64,000 nt of DNA from Halorubrum salinum (GTDB lineage: Archaea > Halobacteriota > Halobacteria > Halobacteriales > Haloferacaceae): assembly GCF_024494575.1 (NCBI RefSeq), contig NZ_JANHDO010000003.1, positions 310,001 to 374,000 of the forward strand, in the 5' to 3' direction. The position numbers and the translations under genes are program-made. Shown here in pieces: positions 9,035 through 17,350 of this stretch. A model generated the notes under the pieces. The model ran no database searches. It was not told where the DNA came from and was given only the letters and a program-made list of their open reading frames with translations. Position 1 is the first letter of the stretch, and every line of letters begins with the position of its first letter.

Positions 9035-10174
9035 ATGACAGAGAACACAGCAGACGATACGGGCGAATCGAGTTCGAACACACGACGGCGGTTCCTGCAG
9101 GCGGTCGGTGCGACGTCGGCCGTCTCCCTCGCCGGCTGTTCCGGCAACGGCGGCGACGGCGGCGACGGAAGCGACGGGAGCGATGGCAGTGACGGGAGCG
9201 ACGGGAGCGACGGAAGCGACGGCGGTGACGGTGGCGACGGCGGCGACGGATGGTCGCCGTCCGGAACCGTGCGCTACATCGTCCCGTACGACGAGGGTGG
9301 CGGCACGGACACGTACGCTCGCGGTATTCAGGAAGGGTTCCAGGAGGAGCTCGGCGAGTCGCTGCAGATCGACAACATTCCGGGTGCCGGTGGCCTAAAC
9401 GGCCTCGGCGAACTGTACCGCTCAGAACCCGACGGACAGACCATCGCGGGCAACGCGGGTCCGCTTGAGGTAGCTCCGCAGCTGCTCAACGAGCCGAACT
9501 TCGACATCCGCGACCTCACCGGCCTCGGTGTCGTCGGGCAGTCGACGTGGTGTCTCGTCGTCAACGAGGAGTACCAGGACGAGGTCGAGACCTTCGACGA
9601 CGTTCTCGCGAAGTACGAGAGCGGCGAGTGGGAGGATATCGGCGTCCAGTCGTCCGGTAGCTCCCAGGACATCATCGTCCTGCTGTACAAGTACGCGTAC
9701 CCGGACGAGGTCGGATGGAACTGGCAGAACCGCGTGCAGTACACCGGGACCGGCCCGGTCGCGCAGGCGGTCGCCAGCGGCGAGGTCCCGTGTGGTATCG
9801 GGACCGACGCCGGGACCCAGTCCGTCGTCAATACCGGCCGGATCTACCCCGTCACGACGTTCTTCGGGCCCGGCACGCAGGTCTACCCGGACATCGACTC
9901 CGTGACCGACCTCGGCTACCCGCAGATCGACTTCGTGGGCGGTGTCTGGCGTGGCATGTACGCGCCGCCGGAGACGCCGCAGGAGATCGTCGACTTCTAC
10001 GCGGACACGCTGGAAGCCACGGTCAACAACGAGGCGACGCAGTCGTGGAGTGACGAGACGGGCAACCCGGTCGTGTTCGAAGGGCCGGAAGTCGCCGAAC
10101 AGAACTTCGCGGACGCCTTCGAGCAGTACGAAGAGCTCGAGATTCTGCAACTCGTCAACGAAAACCAGCCCTGA
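9035..10174 (+). CDS. tctC: Tripartite tricarboxylate transporter substrate-binding lipoprotein TctC
   Basis: A 379-residue extracytoplasmic receptor of the TTT family. It starts with a twin-arginine signal (RRRFLQAVGA, from residue 17) ending in a lipobox cysteine (AGC, C35), so it is likely exported folded and anchored as a lipoprotein, as usual in haloarchaea. A linker of about 35 residues made of repeated Gly-Asp-Gly and Gly-Ser-Asp follows, probably a hydrophilic tether. The mature domain (VRYIVPYDEGGGTDTYAR onward) matches the Bug/TctC fold that binds carboxylates. It works with TctB and TctA just downstream. The ligand is not evident; citrate, tartrate and aromatic acids are all known for the family. 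Confidence 0.9.
   Translation: MTENTADDTGESSSNTRRRFLQAVGATSAVSLAGCSGNGGDGGDGSDGSDGSDGSDGSDGSDGGDGGDGGDGWSPSGTVRYIVPYDEGGGTDTYARGIQEGFQEELGESLQIDNIPGAGGLNGLGELYRSEPDGQTIAGNAGPLEVAPQLLNEPNFDIRDLTGLGVVGQSTWCLVVNEEYQDEVETFDDVLAKYESGEWEDIGVQSSGSSQDIIVLLYKYAYPDEVGWNWQNRVQYTGTGPVAQAVASGEVPCGIGTDAGTQSVVNTGRIYPVTTFFGPGTQVYPDIDSVTDLGYPQIDFVGGVWRGMYAPPETPQEIVDFYADTLEATVNNEATQSWSDETGNPVVFEGPEVAEQNFADAFEQYEELEILQLVNENQP
9140..9250 (+). repeat. Low-complexity Gly/Asp/Ser-coding repeat in tctC
   Basis: Repeats of a 9- or 6-base unit coding Gly-Ser-Asp or Gly-Asp form the spacer between the lipobox and the binding domain. Slippage here would change tether length without breaking the frame. Confidence 0.8.
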
Positions 10175-10206
10175 GTCGGTCAGGGCCTCGGCGGCGCGTC
10201 GTACTT

Positions 10207-10218
10207 AATTTATTTATA
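10207..10218 (+). promoter_or_regulatory. TATA-rich element between tctC and tctB
   Basis: AATTTATTTATA lies about 32-43 bases before the tctB ATG. It suggests that tctBA can be transcribed separately from the receptor gene. Confidence 0.5.
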
Positions 10219-10249
10219 CTTGGAGTTCCCCGGATGAGACACCACTGTC

Positions 10250-10888
10250 ATGGTCAATTACTCACAACGGCTTGAAGGCATTACAGCCGAACACGTACTG
10301 CTCGTAACGCTCATCGGGCTGTCCATCGTATTCTACGTGGACCCGATACTCAAAGACTATCCCCAAAACGCGGCGATCTTCCCGCAGCTTATGGCACAGG
10401 TCGTCGGGATCGGATCGTTCCTCATCCTCATTCAGAACTATCTCCCCGGACCGATCCAGCGGTTCGTCGGCGAGGACGTGAGCATGACGGAGAGCTTCGA
10501 GGAGCAACAAACCGAAGGCGTCGACGCCATCGAGAAGAGCAAGGCCGAACAGGCCGACATCGACGAGAAGTACGTCGACACCGAGGACGAAGAAGACGGT
10601 ACCTCAGAGGACATCGCGAAGGTACCGCTCCACGAGAAGTGGGGGATCAACATCAACAACACCGTCATCATGATCATCTTCTCGAGCATCTACTTCGCGC
10701 TCGGGTGGGCGGCGGGGTTCCTCTACGTAACGCCGCTTTTCGTGTTCTCGTACACCACGTGGTTCCGGGTGAAGATGTACAAGGGGGCCTTCCTCGCCGC
10801 GCTCGCGACGGTCATCGTATACGGATTCATCGTCTTCCTGCTCATGCCGTTCGACCAGGGAGCGATAGTGTTCACGGGGGGACTATAG
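10250..10888 (+). CDS. tctB: Tripartite tricarboxylate transporter small membrane subunit TctB
   Basis: A 212-residue membrane protein with about four hydrophobic segments: two near the N-terminus (about 20-65) and two near the C-terminus (about 140-205). They are separated by an unusually long acidic cytoplasmic loop rich in Glu and Asp (about 80-130). TctB-type subunits are normally 140-180 residues, and this loop accounts for the extra length. The stop codon is immediately followed by the tctA start, so the two are translated together. TctB pairs with the large subunit TctA, and transport is driven by an ion gradient, probably sodium in a halophile. Confidence 0.85.
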   Translation: MVNYSQRLEGITAEHVLLVTLIGLSIVFYVDPILKDYPQNAAIFPQLMAQVVGIGSFLILIQNYLPGPIQRFVGEDVSMTESFEEQQTEGVDAIEKSKAEQADIDEKYVDTEDEEDGTSEDIAKVPLHEKWGININNTVIMIIFSSIYFALGWAAGFLYVTPLFVFSYTTWFRVKMYKGAFLAALATVIVYGFIVFLLMPFDQGAIVFTGGL

Positions 10889-12388
10889 ATGGCGGTCGGT
10901 AGTCTCGTCGAAGGCATTTTGATCGCGGTCAGCTGGCCGGTCATCGGCTGGATGGCCGCCGGACTGCTCGCCGGAATCGTTATGGGTGCGCTACCGGGGA
11001 TCGGGTCGCCGGTCGGGATGGCGATCGTTCTGCCGCTCACCGTCCCCCTCGATCCGACGCCGGCGCTCATCCTCCTGATCTCCATTTACAGTGGTGCGAT
11101 GTTCGGCGGGAGTATCGCGGCGATCCTGTTGAACGCGCCGGGAACCGAGTCGGCGGCCGCGACGACGCTCGACGGGTATCCGATGGCGAAGAAGGGACTC
11201 GCGAAGAACGCACTCGCGATCGCGACGACGGCCTCCGCGCTGAACGGGTTCGTCGCCGCGATCCTTCTCGTCCTCATCTCACCGATCCTCATCGAGGTAG
11301 TACTCTTATTCGGGTCGGTCGAGTACTTCTTACTCGCGATCTTGGGAATATCACTCATCACGATCGTCGCGGACGGGTCTATCGTCAAGGGGATCGTGGC
11401 GGGCGCGTTCGGCTTCATGATCTCGACTATCGGCGTCGCGATCATGTCCCCGACCCCTCGCTACGCGTTCGGTCAGCTCGCGCTGTACGATGGGATCAAC
11501 TTCGTCGCCGCGCTTATCGGAATGTTCGCGTTCGCGGAGATGATGAAACTCGCGGTCCAAGACCAGATCGCGGAAGACGCCGTCGGTATCACGGGCAGCA
11601 TCACCGACGGGATCAAGACGGTGTTCCAGTATCCCAAGACGACCATCAAAGCGGGCATCATCGGGATGCTGATCGGTGCAGTCCCCGGATCCGGCGCGAC
11701 CACGTCGACGTTCGTCGCGTACGCCGAGGAGGCGCGCTCCTCGGCGGCAGACGGTATCTTCGGTGAGGGTGATCCCCGCGGGATCATCGCCCCCGAGGGA
11801 GCGAACAACCCGACAGTCAGCGGGTCGCTCGTCCCGACGCTCTCGTTCGGTATTCCCGGGAGCGGTTCGACGGCGGTGTTCCTCGGCGGAATCCTGATGC
11901 ACGGGCTCCAGCCCGGTCCGCAGCTGTTCGGCGAACAGCTCCACATCACGTACGCGCTGTTCGTCTCGGTGTTCCTCGGTAACATCCTCATCCTCGCCGT
12001 CGGGTACTCGGTCATCCCGTACGCGAGCGCGATCACGAAGATCGACACCGACATCATCATCCCGATGGTCATCGTGCTGTCGTTCATCGGGGCGTTCAGC
12101 CTGCGCCGGAACTGGTTCGACGCCTTCGGTGTCCTGGCGCTCGGGATCATCGGCTACTACATGGTGAAGTACAAGTACTCGGTGATCGCGTTCGTCCTCG
12201 GAATCGTTCTGGGGCCGATAGCCGAGGAGAACTTCTTCCGCTCGCTCCAGCTGTCGGGCGGCGGATACGGAATCTTCGTCAACCCGAGTCGGCCGCTCAC
12301 GCTCAGCATCTCCATCCTGATCATCGTGGTGCTGATCGGGCCGTTCGTCGGGCCGTACGTGAAGAACGCGATAAACAACTTCAGGTAG
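10889..12388 (+). CDS. tctA: Tripartite tricarboxylate transporter large membrane subunit TctA
   Basis: A 499-residue polytopic permease of the usual TctA length. Conserved family segments are visible: GALPGIGSPVGMAI near residue 32, IYSGAMFGGSIAAILLNAPG near 70, GAVPGSGATTSTFVAYA near 263 and GIPGSGSTAVFLGG near 320. The two Gly-rich repeats reflect the internal duplication of the family. It starts on the base after the tctB stop. With TctC and TctB it forms a secondary, binding-protein-dependent carboxylate importer. Its substrate is inferred from neighbours to be a hydroxylated di- or tricarboxylate. Confidence 0.93.
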   Translation: MAVGSLVEGILIAVSWPVIGWMAAGLLAGIVMGALPGIGSPVGMAIVLPLTVPLDPTPALILLISIYSGAMFGGSIAAILLNAPGTESAAATTLDGYPMAKKGLAKNALAIATTASALNGFVAAILLVLISPILIEVVLLFGSVEYFLLAILGISLITIVADGSIVKGIVAGAFGFMISTIGVAIMSPTPRYAFGQLALYDGINFVAALIGMFAFAEMMKLAVQDQIAEDAVGITGSITDGIKTVFQYPKTTIKAGIIGMLIGAVPGSGATTSTFVAYAEEARSSAADGIFGEGDPRGIIAPEGANNPTVSGSLVPTLSFGIPGSGSTAVFLGGILMHGLQPGPQLFGEQLHITYALFVSVFLGNILILAVGYSVIPYASAITKIDTDIIIPMVIVLSFIGAFSLRRNWFDAFGVLALGIIGYYMVKYKYSVIAFVLGIVLGPIAEENFFRSLQLSGGGYGIFVNPSRPLTLSISILIIVVLIGPFVGPYVKNAINNFR

Positions 12389-12451
12389 CACGACGCTCCC
12401 ACCTCGGAGCAGTCGGCTTCGGTCGTCTCACCGATTTCCGCTTCGATTCGA

Positions 12452-12458
12452 TTTTTTT
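12452..12458 (+). terminator. T7 run after tctA
   Basis: Seven T follow the tctA stop by about 65 bases in GC-rich DNA, a likely archaeal terminator for the transporter operon. Confidence 0.5.
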
Positions 12459-12987
12459 CGACGCCCGGACCGTGTCCGATCGACGCTCACGACGGACGTC
12501 TTCACCGGCTCGATCGCTGTGCGAGGAGACGGTCGAACGACAGAACGGCCGTAACTATCAGTGACGTTAATGTTAGTTCGAATGTTCCGTCGACGGGGCG
12601 ATGACGCCGTCGGACGGCCGCACCGCTCGACGGCTCACCTAACGGAGAGCAGCAGTGGCAGTAACGATCCACAACGATCCACATAGATACGGCCACGAAT
12701 GTCGATGATTTCGTCGACGAACGACGATATCACGTGTGGTTATCGACCGTATACGCGCGAGCGACGACCGAACTCGTAAAGAAACCTGATCGGGAATGTC
12801 GACACACGGGCGGCCTCACGCCCTTACTCGCCGGTATGGGTCGGCGACCGAACGTGTGGCCGTAAACATCCACGACTCCCTCGCCGCGTCGGCTCGCTCA
12901 TCGCCGGCGACTGCGGCGGTGTGTTCGTATTGTTCCCCGTTCACGCGAGTCACGGCCCGATGTCGTCGGCAGATGGCACGAACAATA

Positions 12988-12996
12988 CTTATATAC
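12988..12996 (+). promoter_or_regulatory. TATA box of the thiolase/OB-fold operon
   Basis: CTTATATAC lies about 29-37 bases before the ATG at 13025 and supports that start over an in-frame GTG at 13001. Confidence 0.6.
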
Positions 12997-13024
12997 ATAC
13001 TTGGTTGCTACCTTCGTACACACG

Positions 13025-14224
13025 ATGACTGCCCAGCACCGGGACGCAGGGGTGCCAGACGCATCACTGGGTCTCGATGATCCCCCGGCTATCGCCGGCG
13101 TCGGTATGACGGAGTTCGCGAGCGCGGACGACCGCCCCCTCATCGACCTCCTTCTCGCGGCCGCCGAACGCGCGCTCGACGACGCCGAGTGCGACGCGTC
13201 GACGGTCGATTCGGTCCACGTGGGAAACATGGCCGCGGAAGCGTTCAACGAGCGCTCGGGCCTCGCGAACGCGCTCACCGGGAGCCTCGGACTGACCGGC
13301 GTCACCGCACGTCGGATAGAAAACACCAGCGCGAGCGGCGCGAGCGCCGTTCAGAGTGCGTTCGAGGCCGTCGCTGGCGGCCACAGCACGCACGCACTGG
13401 CCGTCGGCGGTGAGAAGATGTCGAGCGCTGACACCGCGACGGCGACCGAGATAATCAGTCGGATCACGCACGACCGCGAGTACGAACAGGGCGTCACCCT
13501 GCCGTCGTTCGGCGGCCTCGCGGCCGCCGCGTACCTCGACGCGTACGACGCGGACCGCCGCGACCTCGCGCGGATCTCGGTGAAGAACCACGCCAACGCG
13601 GCGAAAAACGAGTACGCGCAGTTCAGGAAACGGATCGACGTCGACGACGTCCTCGACTCGCCCGCGGTCGCCTCGCCGCTGCGGCTCTACGACTGCTGTC
13701 CGACGAGCGACGGTGCCGCCGCGGTGTTGATCACGGCCGAGCCGACGCCGAACGCGGTCTCCGTGGCTGCCTGTGAGAGCGCGACTGGTACTCACGCGGT
13801 CGCCGACCGCACCGACCCGCTCGAAATCGAGAGCGTCAGGCTCGCCGGCGAGTACGCCTACGAGTCCGCCGGGTTCGGCGCGGAGGCGATAGACGTCGCC
13901 TGCATTCACGACGCCTTCAGCATCCTCGAATGGCTGGAGATGGAGGAGCTGGGGCTCGCACCGGAGGGAGACGCGTGGCGTCTCACCCGCGACGGTGAGA
14001 CCGCACTCGACGGGGCGCTCCCCGTGAACCCGGGCGGCGGGCTCAAGGCCCGCGGGCACCCGCTCGGCGCGACCGGCGTCTCGCAGGTCGTCGAACTCGT
14101 CTGGCAGCTTCGCGGCGACCTTCCCGAGGGGAGGGGCGTCGACGGAGCGGAACGGGGGCTCGCCGTGAACGTCGCCGGGTTCGGAAACAACGCCGTCTGC
14201 ACGCTCTTGGAGGCGGACGCGTGA
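13025..14224 (+). CDS. Thiolase-superfamily protein (SCP-x/archaeal type) with Ser at the usual nucleophile position
   Basis: A 399-residue thiolase fold. The C-terminal histidine motif GHPLGATG is intact (H345), but where thiolases have the acyl-accepting cysteine in a CASG motif this protein reads NTSASG, putting Ser at residue 102. It ends with NVAGFGNNAV, like SCP-x thiolases. It is followed by a zinc-ribbon/OB-fold protein in a 4-base overlap, the standard archaeal thiolase partnership. Without the cysteine, ordinary biosynthetic or degradative thiolase chemistry is unlikely. It may hydrolyse or decarboxylate an acyl-CoA, or be a structural partner. The substrate is probably a CoA ester made by the nearby CoA-transferases, which is inference. 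Confidence 0.85.
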   Translation: MTAQHRDAGVPDASLGLDDPPAIAGVGMTEFASADDRPLIDLLLAAAERALDDAECDASTVDSVHVGNMAAEAFNERSGLANALTGSLGLTGVTARRIENTSASGASAVQSAFEAVAGGHSTHALAVGGEKMSSADTATATEIISRITHDREYEQGVTLPSFGGLAAAAYLDAYDADRRDLARISVKNHANAAKNEYAQFRKRIDVDDVLDSPAVASPLRLYDCCPTSDGAAAVLITAEPTPNAVSVAACESATGTHAVADRTDPLEIESVRLAGEYAYESAGFGAEAIDVACIHDAFSILEWLEMEELGLAPEGDAWRLTRDGETALDGALPVNPGGGLKARGHPLGATGVSQVVELVWQLRGDLPEGRGVDGAERGLAVNVAGFGNNAVCTLLEADA

Positions 14225-14547
14225 CGCAGCTACTGGAGTGCCGCGAGTGCGGCCGGCGAACCTACTACGAGAAGCGGCGATGTCTGGAGTGCGGCGGGTC
14301 GGCGTTCGACCGCGTCGACGCCGGACGGGGCGAACTCCGTTCGGTGACGACCGTTCACGTCACGCCGGAGGGGGTTCGCGAGCCGAACCGGCTCGGGCTC
14401 GCCGCGTTCCCCGGCGGCGCGAACGTCGTCGCACAGCTCGATGAAGGCCTGAGTATCGGCGACGCGGTGCGGTTACAGGGCGGCCACGACCTCCGCGTCA
14501 CGGACGACGGGACGCTGCGAGGAGCTCGGCTCGTCGCCGTGGAGTGA
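14221..14547 (+). CDS. Zn-ribbon/OB-fold acyl-CoA-binding partner protein (DUF35 type)
   Basis: A 108-residue protein with an N-terminal rubredoxin-like zinc ribbon (two CxxC pairs: CREC and CLEC) followed by a small OB-fold domain. Such proteins bind CoA esters and form complexes with thiolases and HMG-CoA synthases in archaea. The GTG start overlaps the TGA of the thiolase gene (GTGA), so the two are translationally coupled and almost certainly act together. It has no catalytic motif of its own. Confidence 0.88.
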   Translation: MTQLLECRECGRRTYYEKRRCLECGGSAFDRVDAGRGELRSVTTVHVTPEGVREPNRLGLAAFPGGANVVAQLDEGLSIGDAVRLQGGHDLRVTDDGTLRGARLVAVE

Positions 14548-14554
14548 CCGGTAC

Positions 14555-14944
14555 TTACGTATCCCCGTCGTACCGCGCCAGTTCGACGAGGTTGCCGTCA
14601 GGGTCCCGGACGTAGACCGACTCCATGCGTCCGCGCGCCCCGACCTTCTCTACGGGACCGTGGACGATCGCCACCCCGTACTCGCGGAGTTCGCGTCGGA
14701 GTTCTTCGACGGAGTCCTCGACGAGGAGACAGAGATCGCCGCTTCCGGCCGTCGGCTCCGCTGCGTGAGGCGTGTATTCGTCACCTGCCGGATGGAGATT
14801 GATCTTCTGATCGCCGAAGGACACCCCTCGCCGACCGCCGTCGAAGGTCTCCGGGGTTCCGCCGAGGACGGTCGCGTAGAAGTACACCGCCCGTTCGACG
14901 TCCGTGACGGTCAACACCAGGTGGTCGAGGCCGCTGACGTGCAT
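14555..14944 (-). CDS. VOC-family (glyoxalase/dioxygenase fold) protein
   Basis: A 129-residue protein that begins with the paired-beta-alpha motif of the vicinal-oxygen-chelate fold (GLDHLVLTVTDVERAVYFY) and ends with YVRDPDGNLVELARY. The His near residue 8 and the C-terminal Glu are in positions used for metal binding in this superfamily. Members include glyoxalase I, ring-cleaving dioxygenases and antibiotic-resistance proteins; close relatives of this length are usually called virulence-protein-like or uncharacterised. It is convergent with the OB-fold gene and divergent from the quinone oxidoreductase. The reaction is unknown. Confidence 0.85.
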   Translation of the reverse strand: MHVSGLDHLVLTVTDVERAVYFYATVLGGTPETFDGGRRGVSFGDQKINLHPAGDEYTPHAAEPTAGSGDLCLLVEDSVEELRRELREYGVAIVHGPVEKVGARGRMESVYVRDPDGNLVELARYDGDT

Positions 14945-15043
14945 GATGTATGCTTGGGAGACACAAGCAAAAAGCTATCTCATGGCGGATCGGCGAACCA
15001 CCGCTACCACAACGCTTTGGTCACTGTTCGCACACTGAACGGT

Positions 15044-16027
15044 ATGCGCGCCGTTCGCTACCACGAGCACGGAGACGAGAGCGTTCTGACACTGGAGACG
15101 GTCGACAAACCGACGCCCGCACGGGGAGAAGTGCTGGTCGGGATCGAGGCCGCGAGCGTCAACCCGATCGACACGTACGTCCGCGAGGGGAACGTGCGTC
15201 CCCCGTCCGGGCTACCGCACGTCGGCGGGTCGGACCTCGCCGGCGTCGTCGAGGCCGTCGGTGAGGGCGTGACGGCGGTCGAGCCGGGCGACCGCGTGTT
15301 CGCGACCGGACTCGGTCTGTTCTCGCCGGGCACGTACGCGGAGTACACGGTCGCGCCGGCGGACCAGCTCGCGCCGCTGCCGGAGGCCGTCTCGTTCGAG
15401 GAAGGCGCGGCCGCGGCGATGGCGTTCGCGACCGCGTGGCGCGCGCTCGTGACGCGCGGCGACCTCCGCCTCGGCGACGTTGCGCTCGTTCACGGCGCGT
15501 CCGGCGGGGTGGGACACGCTGCGGTGCAGGTCGCGGCCGCCGCGGGCGCGACCGTCGTCGGCACCGCGCGCGAGGGCGAGCCGGCGGCGTTCGCGCGGTC
15601 GCTCGGAGCCGACGCCGTCGTCGACTACCGGAGCGACGACCTCGGCGGCGAGATCGGCGCGGCGCTCGACGGCCGCGGCGTCGACGTGGTGTTCGACCCG
15701 CACGCCGACGCGCATCTGGACGCGAACCTCGACTGCCTCTCGCGCGGCGGCCGGATCGTCGCCATCGGCGAGGAGGGACCGATCACGCTGGACGGCGGCC
15801 TGCCGATGGCGGCGAAACAGGCGGACGCGGACCTGCGGTTCATGTCGATCGTGGCCTCCTCAGGCGATCAGGCGGCGATCCTCGAACGCGTCGGCGAGTT
15901 GCTCGCGGACGGGACGTTCTCCGTCGAGATCGACTCGGTCTTCGGACTGGAGGCGGTTCCGGAGGCGCTCTCTCGGCTGTCCGCCTCGGGAACGCTCGGA
16001 AAAGTGGTGCTCGATACGACGCGCTGA
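15044..16027 (+). CDS. NADPH:quinone oxidoreductase, zinc-independent MDR family
   Basis: A 327-residue medium-chain reductase of the quinone oxidoreductase type. It shows the GroES-like N-terminal domain (SVNPIDTYVREG), the linker motif GDRVFATG and the nucleotide-binding loop GASGGVGHAAVQVA. The zinc-ligand cysteines of alcohol dehydrogenases are absent, as expected for the QOR/enoyl-reductase branch. It probably reduces quinones or alpha,beta-unsaturated carbonyl compounds with NADPH in the cytoplasm. I start at ATG 15044 because the conserved MRAVRYHEHG begins there. It is convergent with the second CoA-transferase gene. Confidence 0.9.
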   Translation: MRAVRYHEHGDESVLTLETVDKPTPARGEVLVGIEAASVNPIDTYVREGNVRPPSGLPHVGGSDLAGVVEAVGEGVTAVEPGDRVFATGLGLFSPGTYAEYTVAPADQLAPLPEAVSFEEGAAAAMAFATAWRALVTRGDLRLGDVALVHGASGGVGHAAVQVAAAAGATVVGTAREGEPAAFARSLGADAVVDYRSDDLGGEIGAALDGRGVDVVFDPHADAHLDANLDCLSRGGRIVAIGEEGPITLDGGLPMAAKQADADLRFMSIVASSGDQAAILERVGELLADGTFSVEIDSVFGLEAVPEALSRLSASGTLGKVVLDTTR

Positions 16028-16040
16028 TCGCGCGCGCCGC

Positions 16041-17297
16041 TCAGGGCTCCGGGATCACGTCGTTTTCGACCAGCGCCGCGATGCGGTCGTCGTCGTAGCC
16101 GACCGCCTGCAACACGCGAACCGTGTCCTCACCGAGCAGCGGCGGGGCCTTATCGAACCCGGCGTCGGCCTCCGCGTAGTTGAGCGGGTGCTCGATGACG
16201 GGGATCTCGCCGGCCGCGGGGTGGTCGATCGAGTCGACCACGCCACGGGCGTTGACCTGCTCGTTGTCGAGCGCCTCGTCCACGTCGAAGACGGGGCCGA
16301 CGGGGAGCCCGCGCTCTTCGGCGAGCAGTTCGACCCACTCGTCGGTCGGCTTCGTTTCGAGGACGTCGGACAGCTCCGCCTCCAGTTCGTCCATGTTGTT
16401 CACGCGGGCGGAGTTCGTCTCGAACCGGTCGTCCGTCGCGAGGTCCTCGCGGCCGATGCCGGCGCAGAACTCCTCCCAGAGCTTCTGGTTGCCGCAGGCG
16501 ACGTTGAGGTAGCCGTCGGCCGTCGAGTACATCTGGTAGGGGGCGAGCACGGGGTCTTTCGTCCCCATCCGCGAGGTCTCCTCGCCGACGAAGCTCTTTC
16601 CCGCCTGCTTCGTGAGCCACGGGAGCGCGGCGTCGAGCATCCCCAACTCGACGCGCTCTCCCTCTCCGGTCCGCTCGCGGTTGTACAGCGACGTGACGAT
16701 ACCGAACGCCGACCACATCGCGGTGATCAGGTCCGTCTGCGGGAGTCCGACTTTCGCCGGCGGCGCGTCGGGATACCCGGTGACGTCCATCATGCCGCTC
16801 ATCCCCTGTACGAGGAGGTCGTACCCGGGGCGGTCGCTCCACGGTCCCGTCTCGCCGAACGCCGAGATCGAGCAGTAGACGAGGTCGTCGTTGTGCTCTT
16901 GGAGCGTCTCGTAGTCGACGCCGAGCCGAGCGGCGGTTCCCGGCCGGAAGTTCTCGACGACGACGTCCGCCTCGGACACGAGGTCGTACAGCGCCTGAAT
17001 CCCCTCGTCTTTCTTCAGGTTCAGCTCGATGCTCTGTTTGCCGTAGTTAACCGTCCAGAAGTACGGCGACTCGCCCTCCTCGGCCGCGGCCCGTCCGGGA
17101 CCCTCGTACTCGTCCACGTCGACGAACGGCGGCCCCGAGTAGCGGCTGTCGTCGCCCACGCCGGGCCGCTCGACTTTGATCACTTCCGCGCCCTGATTCG
17201 CCAGCATCATCGTCGCGAAGCCGCCCGTGACGAACGTCGTCAGGTCGACCACGACGATCTCTTCTAATAAACGCTGTTGCTTGTCGGTTGAGCTCAC
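16041..17297 (-). CDS. Class III (CaiB/BaiF family) acyl-CoA transferase, second copy
   Basis: A 418-residue paralogue of the enzyme at 4867-6072, with the predicted nucleophilic Asp at D189 (PQTDLITA), KVERPGVGDD near residue 41 and ENFRPG near 115. An insert of about 20 residues after residue 50 distinguishes it from the first copy, so they probably use different acids. A TATA-like element (17321-17329) lies 24-32 bases before the GTG at 17297, which supports that start. It neighbours an MFS carrier and an IclR regulator on the same strand, suggesting local substrate-specific control. The actual CoA donor and acceptor are not deducible. Confidence 0.9.
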   Translation of the reverse strand: MSSTDKQQRLLEEIVVVDLTTFVTGGFATMMLANQGAEVIKVERPGVGDDSRYSGPPFVDVDEYEGPGRAAAEEGESPYFWTVNYGKQSIELNLKKDEGIQALYDLVSEADVVVENFRPGTAARLGVDYETLQEHNDDLVYCSISAFGETGPWSDRPGYDLLVQGMSGMMDVTGYPDAPPAKVGLPQTDLITAMWSAFGIVTSLYNRERTGEGERVELGMLDAALPWLTKQAGKSFVGEETSRMGTKDPVLAPYQMYSTADGYLNVACGNQKLWEEFCAGIGREDLATDDRFETNSARVNNMDELEAELSDVLETKPTDEWVELLAEERGLPVGPVFDVDEALDNEQVNARGVVDSIDHPAAGEIPVIEHPLNYAEADAGFDKAPPLLGEDTVRVLQAVGYDDDRIAALVENDVIPEP

Positions 17298-17320
17298 ATT
17301 CGATACTCCGCGGACGACGG

Positions 17321-17329
17321 CATAAATGT
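17321..17329 (-). promoter_or_regulatory. TATA box of the second CoA-transferase gene
   Basis: On the minus strand ACATTTATG is placed 24-32 bases before the GTG start at 17297. Confidence 0.5.
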
Positions 17330-17350
17330 TGGGAGGGACGCTCGCGACCC

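Larger units (their letters stand above)
12389..13024. other. 636-base intergenic region after tctA
   Basis: I see no credible gene here. It contains a T7 run (12452-12458), a perfect tandem 10-bp repeat ACGATCCACA (12664-12683) and, at its end, a strong TATA box for the thiolase gene. Confidence 0.6.

Noticed and set aside
9140-9250. Short repeats in tctC as a CRISPR or mobile repeat
   Set aside because: They are in-frame codons for Gly, Asp and Ser in a lipoprotein linker, a common haloarchaeal feature. They have no spacers.
12502-13000. Short frames in the gap after tctA
   Set aside because: They are Arg/Cys/Ser-rich, lack promoters in the right place and have no acidic bias, so I treat the gap as non-coding.
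15480-17267. A 595-residue plus-strand frame opposite the second CoA-transferase
   Set aside because: The minus-strand frame carries clear CaiB family motifs. This one is an antisense shadow produced by the lack of stop codons in GC-rich DNA.
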